48,558 nucleotides of DNA from Barnesiella sp. An22 (GTDB lineage: Bacteria; Bacteroidota; Bacteroidia; Bacteroidales; Barnesiellaceae): positions 1 to 48,558 of the forward strand of contig NZ_NFJR01000017.1 in NCBI RefSeq assembly GCF_002159975.1. Reading direction: 5' to 3'. Position 1 is the first letter of the stretch. Each line of letters opens with the position of its first letter. Positions 1 through 7,206 of this stretch are shown here, piece by piece. The translations under genes were made by a program, and so were the position numbers. The notes beneath the pieces are model-generated. The model ran no database searches and was not told where the DNA came from. It saw only the letters and a program-made list of their open reading frames with translations.

Positions 1-153
1 CGAATTGCATAGAAAAATAGAAGATACCGCCTATATTGTTATCCTAATTGAGTTAATAATCAATAAAAGCGTTAAATCTTCACCCTTTAGAATGTACAAT
101 TAAAGACAACGACCATATTTCTGACTTATTACCTATAAAATATTGAGTAATAA

Positions 154-555
154 TCGGTTGTAAATACAACATATTGTAATGAATTGAAGGAAGTACATGT
201 TCAAGCTAGTATACCCCCGATAATTGATGCTGAGACATTTAGCGACTATAATAAAACACTGTATGTGCCAATTAACTGCAGTGATGCTTATCGGGTTTCC
301 GAGTATTGGAAGAACTTTGAATATATTGTAGAGTCTGCTGATGAAAGTGCCATTGAAGCGATTGTTAATGAAAAACATCGCATCTATGTTGTTGGTCATA
401 CTCTGCATGTGGAGAATAGAGAAGATATTTATCGGGTGTATAATCTTATAGGGCAGATCGTTTATACGGGGAGTGATCGGGTTGTACGGTTGTCCGATTC
501 TGGCGTCTATGTGATTTGTACAAAAGAGTCTTCGTTTAAAGTCGTTGTGAGATAA
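154..555 (+). pseudogene. 3' remnant of a BspA-like leucine-rich-repeat surface protein
   Basis: The frame is open from just after a stop codon at 151-153; the only early start candidate is TTG at 184. The first part reads like the last LRR_5 unit of BspA-type proteins (motif LYVPINCSDAYRVSEYWKNF, the usual 'YVP..c..aY.....Wk.F' ending). The last 40 residues (VYNLIGQIVYTG ... GVYVICTKES ... KVVVR) look like the C-terminal sorting domain common in Bacteroidales secreted proteins (type IX secretion-like). No signal peptide or upstream repeats are present in the window, so this is most likely the tail of a gene whose 5' part was lost. The alternative is a short intact protein from the TTG. The family match is by motif recall only. 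Confidence 0.6.
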
Positions 556-568
556 GTGTTTACTTATC
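551..568 (+). terminator. Perfect 7-bp stem hairpin at the stop codon of the BspA remnant
   Basis: GATAAGT-GTTT-ACTTATC forms a perfect 7-bp stem with a 4-base loop and includes the stop codon. No long T-run follows, so termination is only a guess. Confidence 0.3.
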
Positions 569-599
569 CTTGTCATACACAAGAAAGACTGTCTTAAAA

Positions 600-647
600 T
601 GAACTGCATCCCAAAAGTTAGATACGAAACTTTTGGGGTGCAGTTCA
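600..647. repeat. Inverted repeat with 20-bp arms
   Basis: The left arm at 600-619 (TGAACTGCATCCCAAAAGTT) and right arm at 628-647 pair over 20 bp with a single G:T wobble and an 8-nt loop. The arm sequence resembles the 'TGnACTGCACCCCAAAAGTT' ends of some IS3-type elements (from memory). It could be two IS ends left face to face, a MITE, or a strong bidirectional terminator between the remnant and the convergent aldehyde dehydrogenase gene. Confidence 0.6.
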
Positions 648-708
648 AAATGATTGTCTTTTGTCTATGAAATGTTGGGATGAGATATTAGAGAGAAAAT
701 AGGCCCCT

Positions 709-772
709 TGGGCTCCGCATGGGACTGCGGGGTGACGAGGCGTATCATATCGCGCTGCAATGTGGTATCCAA
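709..772. repeat. Degenerate copy of the palindromic repeat found at 41.9-42.4 kb
   Basis: The stretch combines 'GGGCTCCGCATGGGACTGCGG' -like sequence ending in GGGGTGAC with 'cgtatcatatcgcgctgcaatgtGGTATCCA'. These are decayed versions of the two repeat units (TGGACCCCGCATC..GTGCGGGGTGAC and CGTCATACCGC..GCGGTATCCAG) of the array near 42 kb, so the same repeat family is dispersed in intergenic DNA. Confidence 0.55.
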
Positions 773-799
773 ATTCTTAGATAACAAGAGTAACATTTT

Positions 800-2176
800 T
801 TATTTCAAAACCCGTTTAAGCCACTTCAGTTTGTTGCCATAGGGCGGGAACCGGAATTCGGAGTAGAGCCGCTGGTTCGAGGTGACGACGCTGCGCTGGT
901 GGCTGAAGGTCTCGAAACTGGTGCGGCCGTGATAGGCCCCCATGCCGCTGTTGCCGATACCTCCGAAGGGAAGGTGGCCGTTGGCAATCTGCATGACGGT
1001 ATCGTTGATGCAGGCACCTCCCGACGAGGTGTGCTGTATCATGTAGCGGGCCCGCTTGCGGCTGCGGGTAAAGTAGTAGAGGGCCAGCGGTTTCTCGCGC
1101 TGGTTGATGTATTCGACACAGTCGTCGATGTCGTCGAACGGTATCACGGGGAGTATGGGACCGAAAATCTCGTCGGTGAGCAGGGGCGATTGCGGGTCGA
1201 TGTCGGTAAGTAGCGTAGGGGCTATGTAGCGGTCGGTAGGGTCGCAGGTGCCGCCGCAGAGGGGAGTGCCGTGCGAGAGCAGAGCCGCCAGACGTTCGAA
1301 ATGCCGCGCGTTGACAATGCGCGAATAGTCGGGGTTGTGTTGCGGGTCCTCGCCGAACTGCCGCACGATTTCCCGGCGCATCAGCTCGACGAGGTGCGAC
1401 TCTACCCGGCTGTGCACCAGCAGATAATCGGGAGCTACGCAGGTCTGCCCGCAGTTGATGAATTTGCCCCACACGATGCGGCGGGCAGCCGTAGGCAAGT
1501 GAGCGTCGTCGTCGACAATACAGGGGCTCTTGCCACCCAGCTCGAGCGTGACCGGCGTGAGGTATCGGGCAGCCGCCTGCATGATGTGGCGGCCATACTC
1601 TACACCGCCGGTGTAGAAGATGTAGTCGAACCGTTCTTGCAGCAGCTCCTCGGTCGTTTCACGCCTACCGTCGGCCACGGCGATATACTCCTCTTCGAAA
1701 CATTCGCCAATGAGTTCTTGCAGGGCCCGAGTCGTGTGGGGCGCTTCGCCCGAGGGCTTGATGATGGCACAGTTGCCGGCCGCGATGGCACCTACCAGAG
1801 GCGACAGCGCCAGTTGCAGCGGGTAGTTCCACGGGGCAACGATGAGCACACACCCGTAAGGCTCGTAATGAATGCGGCTGTGAGAGCCGAAGAGGAAGAG
1901 AGGCGTGGGGCGCCGGCGGTCGCGAGCCCAACTCTGCAGGTTGTTTTTGACGATGCGTATCTCGTGCAGCAGGATACCGATTTCGGTTACATAACTTTCG
2001 AAAGGCGACTTGCCCAAGTCGGCCCGCAAAGCCTCGGCCAGTTGTTTTTCCCGGTCGGCAATTCCTTCGGCCAGGCGGTCGAGGGCACACAAACGGTAGG
2101 GGATCTCGCGGGTAATATGTTCGTTGAAGAATGCTTTTTGCAAATTGACCAAGTGATGATAGTCGTGCGTTGTCAT
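800..2176 (-). CDS. NAD(P)-dependent aldehyde dehydrogenase, class 3-like
   Basis: A 458-residue enzyme of the length expected for ALDH3-type dehydrogenases, which oxidise aldehydes to carboxylates with NAD(P)+. The cofactor-side motif PWNYP lies at 115-119. The general base glutamate is E212 in VTLELGGKSP. The catalytic cysteine is C246 in NCGQTCVAPDY, which is the class 3 version of the motif. The C-terminal LPFGGIGNSGMG loop with GxTSFETFSH is also typical. No signal peptide is visible, so it is probably cytoplasmic, although a membrane-associated tail as in some ALDH3 enzymes cannot be excluded. The gene stands alone on the minus strand, divergent from the recombinase gene. The natural substrate cannot be told from sequence. 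Confidence 0.93.
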   Translation of the reverse strand: MTTHDYHHLVNLQKAFFNEHITREIPYRLCALDRLAEGIADREKQLAEALRADLGKSPFESYVTEIGILLHEIRIVKNNLQSWARDRRRPTPLFLFGSHSRIHYEPYGCVLIVAPWNYPLQLALSPLVGAIAAGNCAIIKPSGEAPHTTRALQELIGECFEEEYIAVADGRRETTEELLQERFDYIFYTGGVEYGRHIMQAAARYLTPVTLELGGKSPCIVDDDAHLPTAARRIVWGKFINCGQTCVAPDYLLVHSRVESHLVELMRREIVRQFGEDPQHNPDYSRIVNARHFERLAALLSHGTPLCGGTCDPTDRYIAPTLLTDIDPQSPLLTDEIFGPILPVIPFDDIDDCVEYINQREKPLALYYFTRSRKRARYMIQHTSSGGACINDTVMQIANGHLPFGGIGNSGMGAYHGRTSFETFSHQRSVVTSNQRLYSEFRFPPYGNKLKWLKRVLK

Positions 2177-2477
2177 ATCGTCGTCGTTTGTAATTGGGTG
2201 ATAAAGATAACAATTCGCCGGCAGATACAGTTTAAAATTATTCTAAATTCTTGTTTGAGCCGTTATGAAAGCATTATAGAGAATTTACATGGCAAAGAAA
2301 TCGAACTTTTGAAAAGGCCATAAGTAGGGTGAAAATATAATAAAAAGAGGGCGCCGGTTATGGTCAGAATCGAGAATGTATTACTTTTTATCACCTTTGA
2401 CAAACGGGTTTTGTCGTTGGACGATTTATTGTTTTTGTTGAGAGAGAATAGAGAGTAGTTTAACTTATATAAGTAAT
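2177..2477. other. Divergent intergenic region, aldH / recombinase
   Basis: AT-rich spacer between two divergent genes. On the minus strand TATCTTTA (complement at 2202-2209) is one base off the Bacteroidetes -7 box and could serve the aldehyde dehydrogenase. No convincing TTTG/TAnnTTTG pair was found in front of the recombinase gene, and no repeat or RNA gene is seen. Confidence 0.3.
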
Positions 2478-3686
2478 ATGGCAACAATAAAAGTAAAATT
2501 CCGCCCCTCTTCCATCCCTTCGAAAGAGGGCGTTTTGTATTATCAGATCATTCATAATCGAGTAACGCGACAGATTCGTACAAGATTCAAGTTGCATCCC
2601 GATGAGTGGAATGAAGAAGATATGGCATTTGATTTTTCTAACAGTAGGAATAATAATCGGCAACATTATCTGATTTCGTTGAAAGAAAAGGTGAGTGCCG
2701 ATTTAGCCCGGCTGGAGGATATTGTCGACACCTTTGAGCAATCGGGGGTGGTTTATACTGCAGACCAGATTGTCCAAGCTTTTTCTACCCCGATAGAAAA
2801 TAGGGAGTTTTTGGAATTTACAAGGAGGCTTATCGAGCAATTAAACCAAATCGGGAAGAGACGTACGGCCGAGACGTACGCTACAACTCTGAATAGTTTT
2901 GTACGATTTAGAGACGGGCAGGAGATTGGTATCGACCAGATAGACTCAAACGTAATGGTCGCGTATGAAATCTATTTGAAGGCTTCCGGTCTTTGCCCGA
3001 ATACCACCTCTTTTTATATGCGTAATCTCCGAGCCATATACAACAGAGCCGTAGAGCAGGGATTTACAATGCAGAGGTATCCGTTTAGGCATGTATATAC
3101 AGGCATTGACAAAACGGTGAAACGAGCAGTGCCGTTGAAGATAATTCGCCAGATACGAGATTTGGATTTACGGATGAATCCGTCGTTGGATTATGCTCGC
3201 GACATATTTATGTTTTCGTTTTATACCCGAGGAATGTCGTTTGTAGATATGGCCTTTTTGAGAAAGAAGGATATACAGAATGGAATATTGTCGTATCGTC
3301 GGCAAAAAACAAACCAGCGGCTTTTTATCAAATGGGAGAAACCTATGCAAGAGATTATAGAAAAATATGATACATTGGACTCCCCTTATTTATTGCCTAT
3401 CATTCGCAGTGTATATATAGATGAGCGAAAACAGTATAGGAATGCCGCACATCTGGTGAATAACAAATTGAAGCAGTTGGGCCGGCAGATAGGTTTGTCC
3501 ATACCCTTGACCAGCTATGTGGCTCGCCACGCATGGGCCAGTATTGCACGAAGTAAAAATATTTCCATATCGGTTATCAGTGAGGCTATGGGGCACGACT
3601 CAGAGAGCACGACTCGTATTTATTTGGCTTCGTTAGATACCTCTGTTGTAGATAAGGCAAACAATATAATCCTTAAATCTCTATAA
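2478..3686 (+). CDS. Tyrosine site-specific recombinase (probable capsule promoter invertase)
   Basis: A 402-residue integrase of the Bacteroidetes phage-int type: an N-terminal arm-binding domain (about 1-95), a SAM-like core-binding domain (about 105-200) and a catalytic domain (about 215-402). Catalytic residues visible are R251 (YTRGMSFVDMAFL), K277 (RRQKTNQRL), R350 (SYVARHAWAS), H373 (MGHDSESTT) and the nucleophile Y382 (RIYLASL). The usual HxxR histidine is replaced by Y347, as is common in this Bacteroidetes group. The gene sits directly upstream of a 203-bp segment flanked by perfect 22-bp inverted repeats and then upxY, the arrangement known for local invertases of phase-variable capsule promoters in Bacteroides. 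I infer it inverts that segment. It could instead be an orphan integrase acting elsewhere. Confidence 0.92.
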   Translation: MATIKVKFRPSSIPSKEGVLYYQIIHNRVTRQIRTRFKLHPDEWNEEDMAFDFSNSRNNNRQHYLISLKEKVSADLARLEDIVDTFEQSGVVYTADQIVQAFSTPIENREFLEFTRRLIEQLNQIGKRRTAETYATTLNSFVRFRDGQEIGIDQIDSNVMVAYEIYLKASGLCPNTTSFYMRNLRAIYNRAVEQGFTMQRYPFRHVYTGIDKTVKRAVPLKIIRQIRDLDLRMNPSLDYARDIFMFSFYTRGMSFVDMAFLRKKDIQNGILSYRRQKTNQRLFIKWEKPMQEIIEKYDTLDSPYLLPIIRSVYIDERKQYRNAAHLVNNKLKQLGRQIGLSIPLTSYVARHAWASIARSKNISISVISEAMGHDSESTTRIYLASLDTSVVDKANNIILKSL

Positions 3687-3797
3687 AAAAACTTGTGAAA
3701 AAGGTACTCGTTATTTGAAAGTTCTGTCTGAGTATCAGTAATATTATAAAAACCAGAGATTGTATAGGTAAAAGGGGACGTGTTAAATAGAAAAAAC

Positions 3798-3819
3798 TTC
3801 TCTGTTCAAGAGAATGATA
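3798..3819. repeat. Left inverted repeat (IRL) of the invertible promoter
   Basis: This 22-bp sequence (starts TTCTCTGTTCAAGAGAATGA) is repeated exactly in reverse complement at 3979-4000. Within it TTCTCT and AGAGAA form a small dyad around a 5-bp centre GTTCA, the form expected of a tyrosine-recombinase core site with two binding arms and a short crossover region. Confidence 0.93.
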
Positions 3820-3826
3820 TTTGGCA

Positions 3827-3859
3827 CAAAATTACAAAAAACTTTGATAAATACACAAA
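3827..3859 (-). promoter_or_regulatory. Consensus Bacteroidetes promoter inside the invertible segment
   Basis: On the minus strand TTTG (complement at 3856-3859) is followed after 21 nt by TAATTTTG (complement at 3827-3834), matching TTTG/TAnnTTTG. Transcription would start near 3820 and run left, into the left inverted repeat and toward the 3' end of the recombinase gene. No equivalent pair was found on the plus strand of the segment. Confidence 0.8.
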
Positions 3860-3978
3860 AAGAAGCATATAAAATTATATTTCCGAAAGTATATTTACCA
3901 GACTCTTGCATTAAGATGTTATATAAAAAGTCACTCCCTTTTTTCTATATAACTATTCCTTAGCACCTTACTTATCTC

Positions 3979-4000
3979 TATCATTCTCTTGAACAGAGAA
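3979..4000. repeat. Right inverted repeat (IRR) of the invertible promoter
   Basis: Exact reverse complement of the 22 bp at 3798-3819. The match stops at the next base on both sides, so 22 bp is the full perfect repeat. Confidence 0.93.
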
Positions 4001-4191
4001 ATATAGAGTGGGTGATATGTTAATTTGTAATAATCTACAATAAAGGTGTACAACATCTTTTGAACAGTAGATGGAAAGATTGGGCAAAAAAGGGGATTCA
4101 CCCCGAACTTATGGTCTATGTGTCTGTAACTGCATGAAATACAACGATAAAATGTATCATGCAGGATTAGAAGATTTGCTCTGAACTCAAT
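4001..4191 (+). promoter_or_regulatory. Capsule operon leader in front of upxY
   Basis: This would be the constant part of the 5' leader when the promoter is ON. It contains a small GGGG-ATTCA-CCCC hairpin at 4092-4104 and a larger one at 4130-4164, where CTGCATGA pairs perfectly with TCATGCAG and the stem can extend by a further 3-4 bp. UpxY-type proteins are known to act on the leader of their own locus, so these structures are candidate recognition or pausing elements. No T-run follows, so they are not simple terminators. Confidence 0.55.
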
Positions 4192-4794
4192 ATGGGAAAA
4201 GAATTGACCGAGTCGTTAAATGGGTCGAAGAGGCCAGAGGAGGGACGCTCTTTATCTGAGAATAATGAGCAGAAGTATTGGTTTGTTATGCGTGACCTTA
4301 AACGTCCTAATGCCAAGATACCGGCCTATAAACAACTTGCCGATGAACCGTGTGAAGTCTTTACGCCACTGAAGCGGATTTTGAAAATTTCGCATGGTCG
4401 TCGAGTGCGGGAAGAGGTCCCTTTTATACAGGATCTTCTTTTTGTCCACGGTAAAGCGTGTGAGATAGAGGCAATCGTCCAAAAGATTCCTACCCTGCAA
4501 TTCCGCTATCAAAAAGGGGGATTCCGTCGTCCCATGGTTGTACGCGACAGGGATATGGAGCGATTCATATATGCTGTGAAGTCTTCGGATAATCCCAAGT
4601 ATTACTTACCCGAGGAGATTACACCGGCTATGTATGGGCACACGATACAGATTATAGGAGGAGGTTTGGATGGCTATAAAGGCACCTTGCTGACCGTACG
4701 AGGCTCTAAAACCAAACGTCTGTTGGTCGAATTGCCTAATTTCTTTTCGGTGGGGGTTGAAATTAGTTCGGAGTATATTGAGCTGTGTGAATAA
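4192..4794 (+). CDS. upxY: UpxY family transcription antiterminator
   Basis: A 200-residue NusG paralog. After a charged N-terminal extension (about 1-28) the NGN-like domain begins at KYWFVMRDLKRPNAK and includes the family-typical stretch EVFTPLKRILKISHGRR and VPFIQDLLFVHG. A KOW-like C-terminal domain follows (about 140-200: HTIQIIGGGLDGYKGTLL, then RLLVELPNFFSVGVEIS). UpxY proteins of Bacteroides bind RNA polymerase at the leader of their own capsule operon and prevent early termination. Its place as first gene after an invertible promoter and leader supports that role. The ATG at 4192 follows the leader closely. Symbol used at family level only. Confidence 0.93.
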   Translation: MGKELTESLNGSKRPEEGRSLSENNEQKYWFVMRDLKRPNAKIPAYKQLADEPCEVFTPLKRILKISHGRRVREEVPFIQDLLFVHGKACEIEAIVQKIPTLQFRYQKGGFRRPMVVRDRDMERFIYAVKSSDNPKYYLPEEITPAMYGHTIQIIGGGLDGYKGTLLTVRGSKTKRLLVELPNFFSVGVEISSEYIELCE

Positions 4795-4833
4795 GTTGCG
4801 ATTCAATAAGTATTTTTCAGAAAGGTCCGGGTT

Positions 4834-5220
4834 ATGGCTATGAATGGTTCTGCAACTGACAATATTTCCAATCTCGAATTTATGCAGCAGTTGGCCGGTT
4901 ATATCCCTGGAATTATACATCGGGAACGAAACAACCGGCAATACATCTATTTGTATAAAATGCGCGACTATTGGGGGGCATTCGACGAATCGGCGTTTCT
5001 GCTTTGCCGGTTATTTAAGAATACCCAGACCTCCATATTGCGAGTTGCAGAATATCCTTTCCCGGTAATCATGGTTTGCATATCGGACGATGAATTGCAA
5101 AAATATGGAGAGAAACATATATTTTGTCGCGATTATCAGGACCATAAAGTCATAGTGGGGACGAAGATTGTTGCCGAGCAATACTGGACATGGTATCGCA
5201 TGGAGATAGAGGATAGTTAA
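4834..5220 (+). CDS. Unknown small protein in the upxZ position
   Basis: A 128-residue soluble protein with no signal peptide, membrane segment or motif I recognise. It is rich in aromatic residues (Y, F, W) and has the segment YIYLYKMRDYWGAFDESAFLLCRLF. It lies between upxY and the initiating transferase, where Bacteroides loci encode UpxZ, an inhibitor of UpxY proteins from other capsule loci, but I do not see clear UpxZ sequence features and it is shorter than UpxZ proteins as I remember them. It may be a divergent functional counterpart or unrelated. A purine-rich AAAGG at about 4821 precedes the chosen ATG at 4834; a second ATG at 4840 is possible. Confidence 0.7.
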   Translation: MAMNGSATDNISNLEFMQQLAGYIPGIIHRERNNRQYIYLYKMRDYWGAFDESAFLLCRLFKNTQTSILRVAEYPFPVIMVCISDDELQKYGEKHIFCRDYQDHKVIVGTKIVAEQYWTWYRMEIEDS

Positions 5221-5270
5221 TTGGGACATAAATTTTCATAGGGGATTATCAAAAACTTTATAAGTTGGTT

Positions 5271-6401
5271 ATGGCCGATTTTACACAAAACACAGATTTA
5301 TGGATTATAAACGTGAGCTTGGTTTTTGTGCTGTGCGTTTTTCTGGCAGGGATTGTTATTCCGCAAATTTTGTTAATTGCTTTTCGCCGAAAGTTGTTCG
5401 ATGTTCCTGATGAACGAAAGATACATCAGGGAGCTGTACCCCGTTTAGGAGGGATTGCATTTAAACCGGTGATCTTTTTCTCGGTCTTTCTTCTGTTGGG
5501 AATAGACATGATGGTGGGGCATACCGAAGTCTTATCGGAGATTGGTAAAGATGCTCAACCTCTTTTCTTTGGATTTTGCTCGATTATCGTACTTTATTTG
5601 GTTGGCATTGCCGACGATCTTATCGGGGTGAAGTATCGAGCTAAATTTTTTGTACAAGTTTTGTGTGGAGTCATGCTCATTGCCGGCGGGGTCTATCTCG
5701 ACGATTTGACCGGTGTATTGGGGGTACATGAACTCCCGACATGGATCGGGTATCTGTTGACGGTACTGGCTACTGTTTTTATTATCAATGCAATCAACTT
5801 GATTGATGGTATCGATGGATTGGCTTCGGGTCTGTGTAGCATAGCTTGTCTCTTCTATGGCGTTATCTTTTTCTTGTTTGAAAAATATATCTACTCGATG
5901 TTGGCTTTCGCTACATTGGGAGTGTTGATGCCTTTCTTTTACTATAACGTATTCGGCAAGGTAGAACATCATAAAAAGATATTTATGGGCGATACCGGTA
6001 GTCTGACTATTGGGATGATGCTCTGTTTCCTGAGTATCCGGTTGGTTCAGTGTGGAGCCGATGAGGGTGGAAAGATATTGAATCCAATGATATTGGCATT
6101 TTCGCCGTTGATAATTCCTTGTTTCGATGTGGTGCGGGTATATCTGCATCGGGTGAGAAATGGGAAAAATCCTTTCCTTCCCGACAAAAACCACATTCAT
6201 CACAAACTGATAGCTATCGGTATGAAGCAACGAACCGTGATGATATTGATTATTGCGGTCTCTCTTCTTTTTACCTTAGGTAATATTTTGTTGTCGAAGT
6301 ATATAGAAATCAATCTTTTACTGGTCATAGATATTGCAATATGGACTTTGGTAAATATCGGATTGTCTCGTCGAATCAAAAAGCTACAATCAAACGCATA
6401 A
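5271..6401 (+). CDS. Undecaprenyl-phosphate sugar-1-phosphate transferase, WecA/MraY family
   Basis: A 376-residue integral membrane enzyme with about ten hydrophobic segments. It should start the capsule repeat unit by moving a HexNAc-1-phosphate from UDP-sugar to undecaprenyl phosphate. Family signatures are RKIHQGAVPRLGGIAF near residues 45-60, the Mg-binding GIADDLIGVKYRAKF at about 112-126, NLIDGIDGLASG at about 176-187, GDTGSL at about 238-243 and the histidine-rich DKNHIHHKLIAIG near 305-317. I chose ATG 5271; the in-frame TTG at 5265 would add two residues only. It begins the block of biosynthetic genes and lies 4 bp before the Wza gene. The exact sugar cannot be deduced. Confidence 0.92.
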   Translation: MADFTQNTDLWIINVSLVFVLCVFLAGIVIPQILLIAFRRKLFDVPDERKIHQGAVPRLGGIAFKPVIFFSVFLLLGIDMMVGHTEVLSEIGKDAQPLFFGFCSIIVLYLVGIADDLIGVKYRAKFFVQVLCGVMLIAGGVYLDDLTGVLGVHELPTWIGYLLTVLATVFIINAINLIDGIDGLASGLCSIACLFYGVIFFLFEKYIYSMLAFATLGVLMPFFYYNVFGKVEHHKKIFMGDTGSLTIGMMLCFLSIRLVQCGADEGGKILNPMILAFSPLIIPCFDVVRVYLHRVRNGKNPFLPDKNHIHHKLIAIGMKQRTVMILIIAVSLLFTLGNILLSKYIEINLLLVIDIAIWTLVNIGLSRRIKKLQSNA

Positions 6402-6405
6402 TAGT

Positions 6406-7197
6406 ATGAAAAAGAAAAACGTCGTCTTTTCGATTGTGACCGCATTGATGTTGATCTCTTGCGCAACGCCTAAGGTCGCCTATTTTCAAAACGTGCAACC
6501 CGGGGCTGCGGAGACGGTATCGGAACCGATGGAGATTCGAATCCGACCAGGTGACAAGATTTCCATTCTGGTGAATAGCAAAGATCAGTTACTGGTCAAT
6601 CTGTTCAATCTCCCGGTCATTACCCGTCAGATTGGGATGACGAGTAACAACAATACAAGTCAAGGCATTTCGGGCTATACTGTCAATGACGAGGGAAATA
6701 TCGACTTCCCGGTATTGGGCAATGTACACGTAGAGGGGATGACCCGAGCCGAGATTGCTGCATACATAAAGAAAGAGTTGATGGAGAAGAATCTGGTGAA
6801 AGATCCTGTTGTGACGGTCGAGTTTATGAACCTGACGGTATCGGTATTGGGTGAAGTGGCCCATCCGGGACGTTTCAGCATCGACAAAGACCGATTGACG
6901 CTGTTGGAGGCCCTAAGCTTGGCCGGAGACTTGACTATTTATGGGAAGCGCGACAACATTTTGGTTCAGCGTGAAGAGAATGGTACGAAGGTATTTTATA
7001 GAGTGAATATAAATACGGGAGAGGACCTCTACACATCGCCCGTATACTATTTGCAGCAAAACGATGTCGTATATGTTGAGCCTAATTCGGTGAGAGCGAG
7101 ACAATCGACAGTCAACGGTAATAATGTTCGTTCTACCTCTTTCTGGATATCGTTGGCTTCGCTGTTGACTACTATTACCGTGTTAATCGTAAAATAA
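6406..7197 (+). CDS. Wza-like polysaccharide export lipoprotein
   Basis: A 263-residue outer-membrane export protein. An N-terminal signal with lipobox LISC places the lipidated cysteine at residue 19. A poly-export domain follows (about 43-130, RPGDKISILV..., YTVNDEGNIDFPVLGNVHVEGMTR split over the domain) and then an SLBB domain (about 135-220, VSVLGEVAHPGRFSIDKDRLTLLEAL by parts). A hydrophobic C-terminal helix (about 243-262, SFWISLASLLTTITVLIVK) ends the protein. It should form the outer-membrane channel with the following Wzc-like kinase, which starts 9 bp downstream in the same operon. Confidence 0.93.
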   Translation: MKKKNVVFSIVTALMLISCATPKVAYFQNVQPGAAETVSEPMEIRIRPGDKISILVNSKDQLLVNLFNLPVITRQIGMTSNNNTSQGISGYTVNDEGNIDFPVLGNVHVEGMTRAEIAAYIKKELMEKNLVKDPVVTVEFMNLTVSVLGEVAHPGRFSIDKDRLTLLEALSLAGDLTIYGKRDNILVQREENGTKVFYRVNINTGEDLYTSPVYYLQQNDVVYVEPNSVRARQSTVNGNNVRSTSFWISLASLLTTITVLIVK

Positions 7198-7206
7198 AAT
7201 TTTGAT

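Larger units (their letters stand above)
3798..4000. promoter_or_regulatory. 203-bp invertible promoter segment, OFF orientation in this assembly
   Basis: Perfect 22-bp inverted repeats enclose 159 bp of AT-rich DNA between a tyrosine recombinase gene and upxY. The only consensus promoter seen inside is on the minus strand, reading left and away from the capsule genes. Inversion would place its -7 box at about 3964-3971 reading right, with a start about 215 nt before upxY. The layout matches the phase-variable capsule promoters described in Bacteroides. That inversion occurs, and by which enzyme, is inferred. Confidence 0.88.

Noticed and set aside
133-648. 171-codon minus-strand frame over the BspA remnant
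   Set aside because: No motif or start context; it runs through the 600-647 inverted repeat and opposes a frame with recognisable LRR and sorting-domain sequence.
1271-2323. 350-codon plus-strand frame
   Set aside because: Antisense to the aldehyde dehydrogenase, which has all catalytic motifs.
4001-4060. A fixed (non-invertible) promoter for upxY right of the inverted repeat
   Set aside because: TTAATTTG near 4020 is one base off the -7 consensus but has no TTTG at the right distance, so I did not annotate it.
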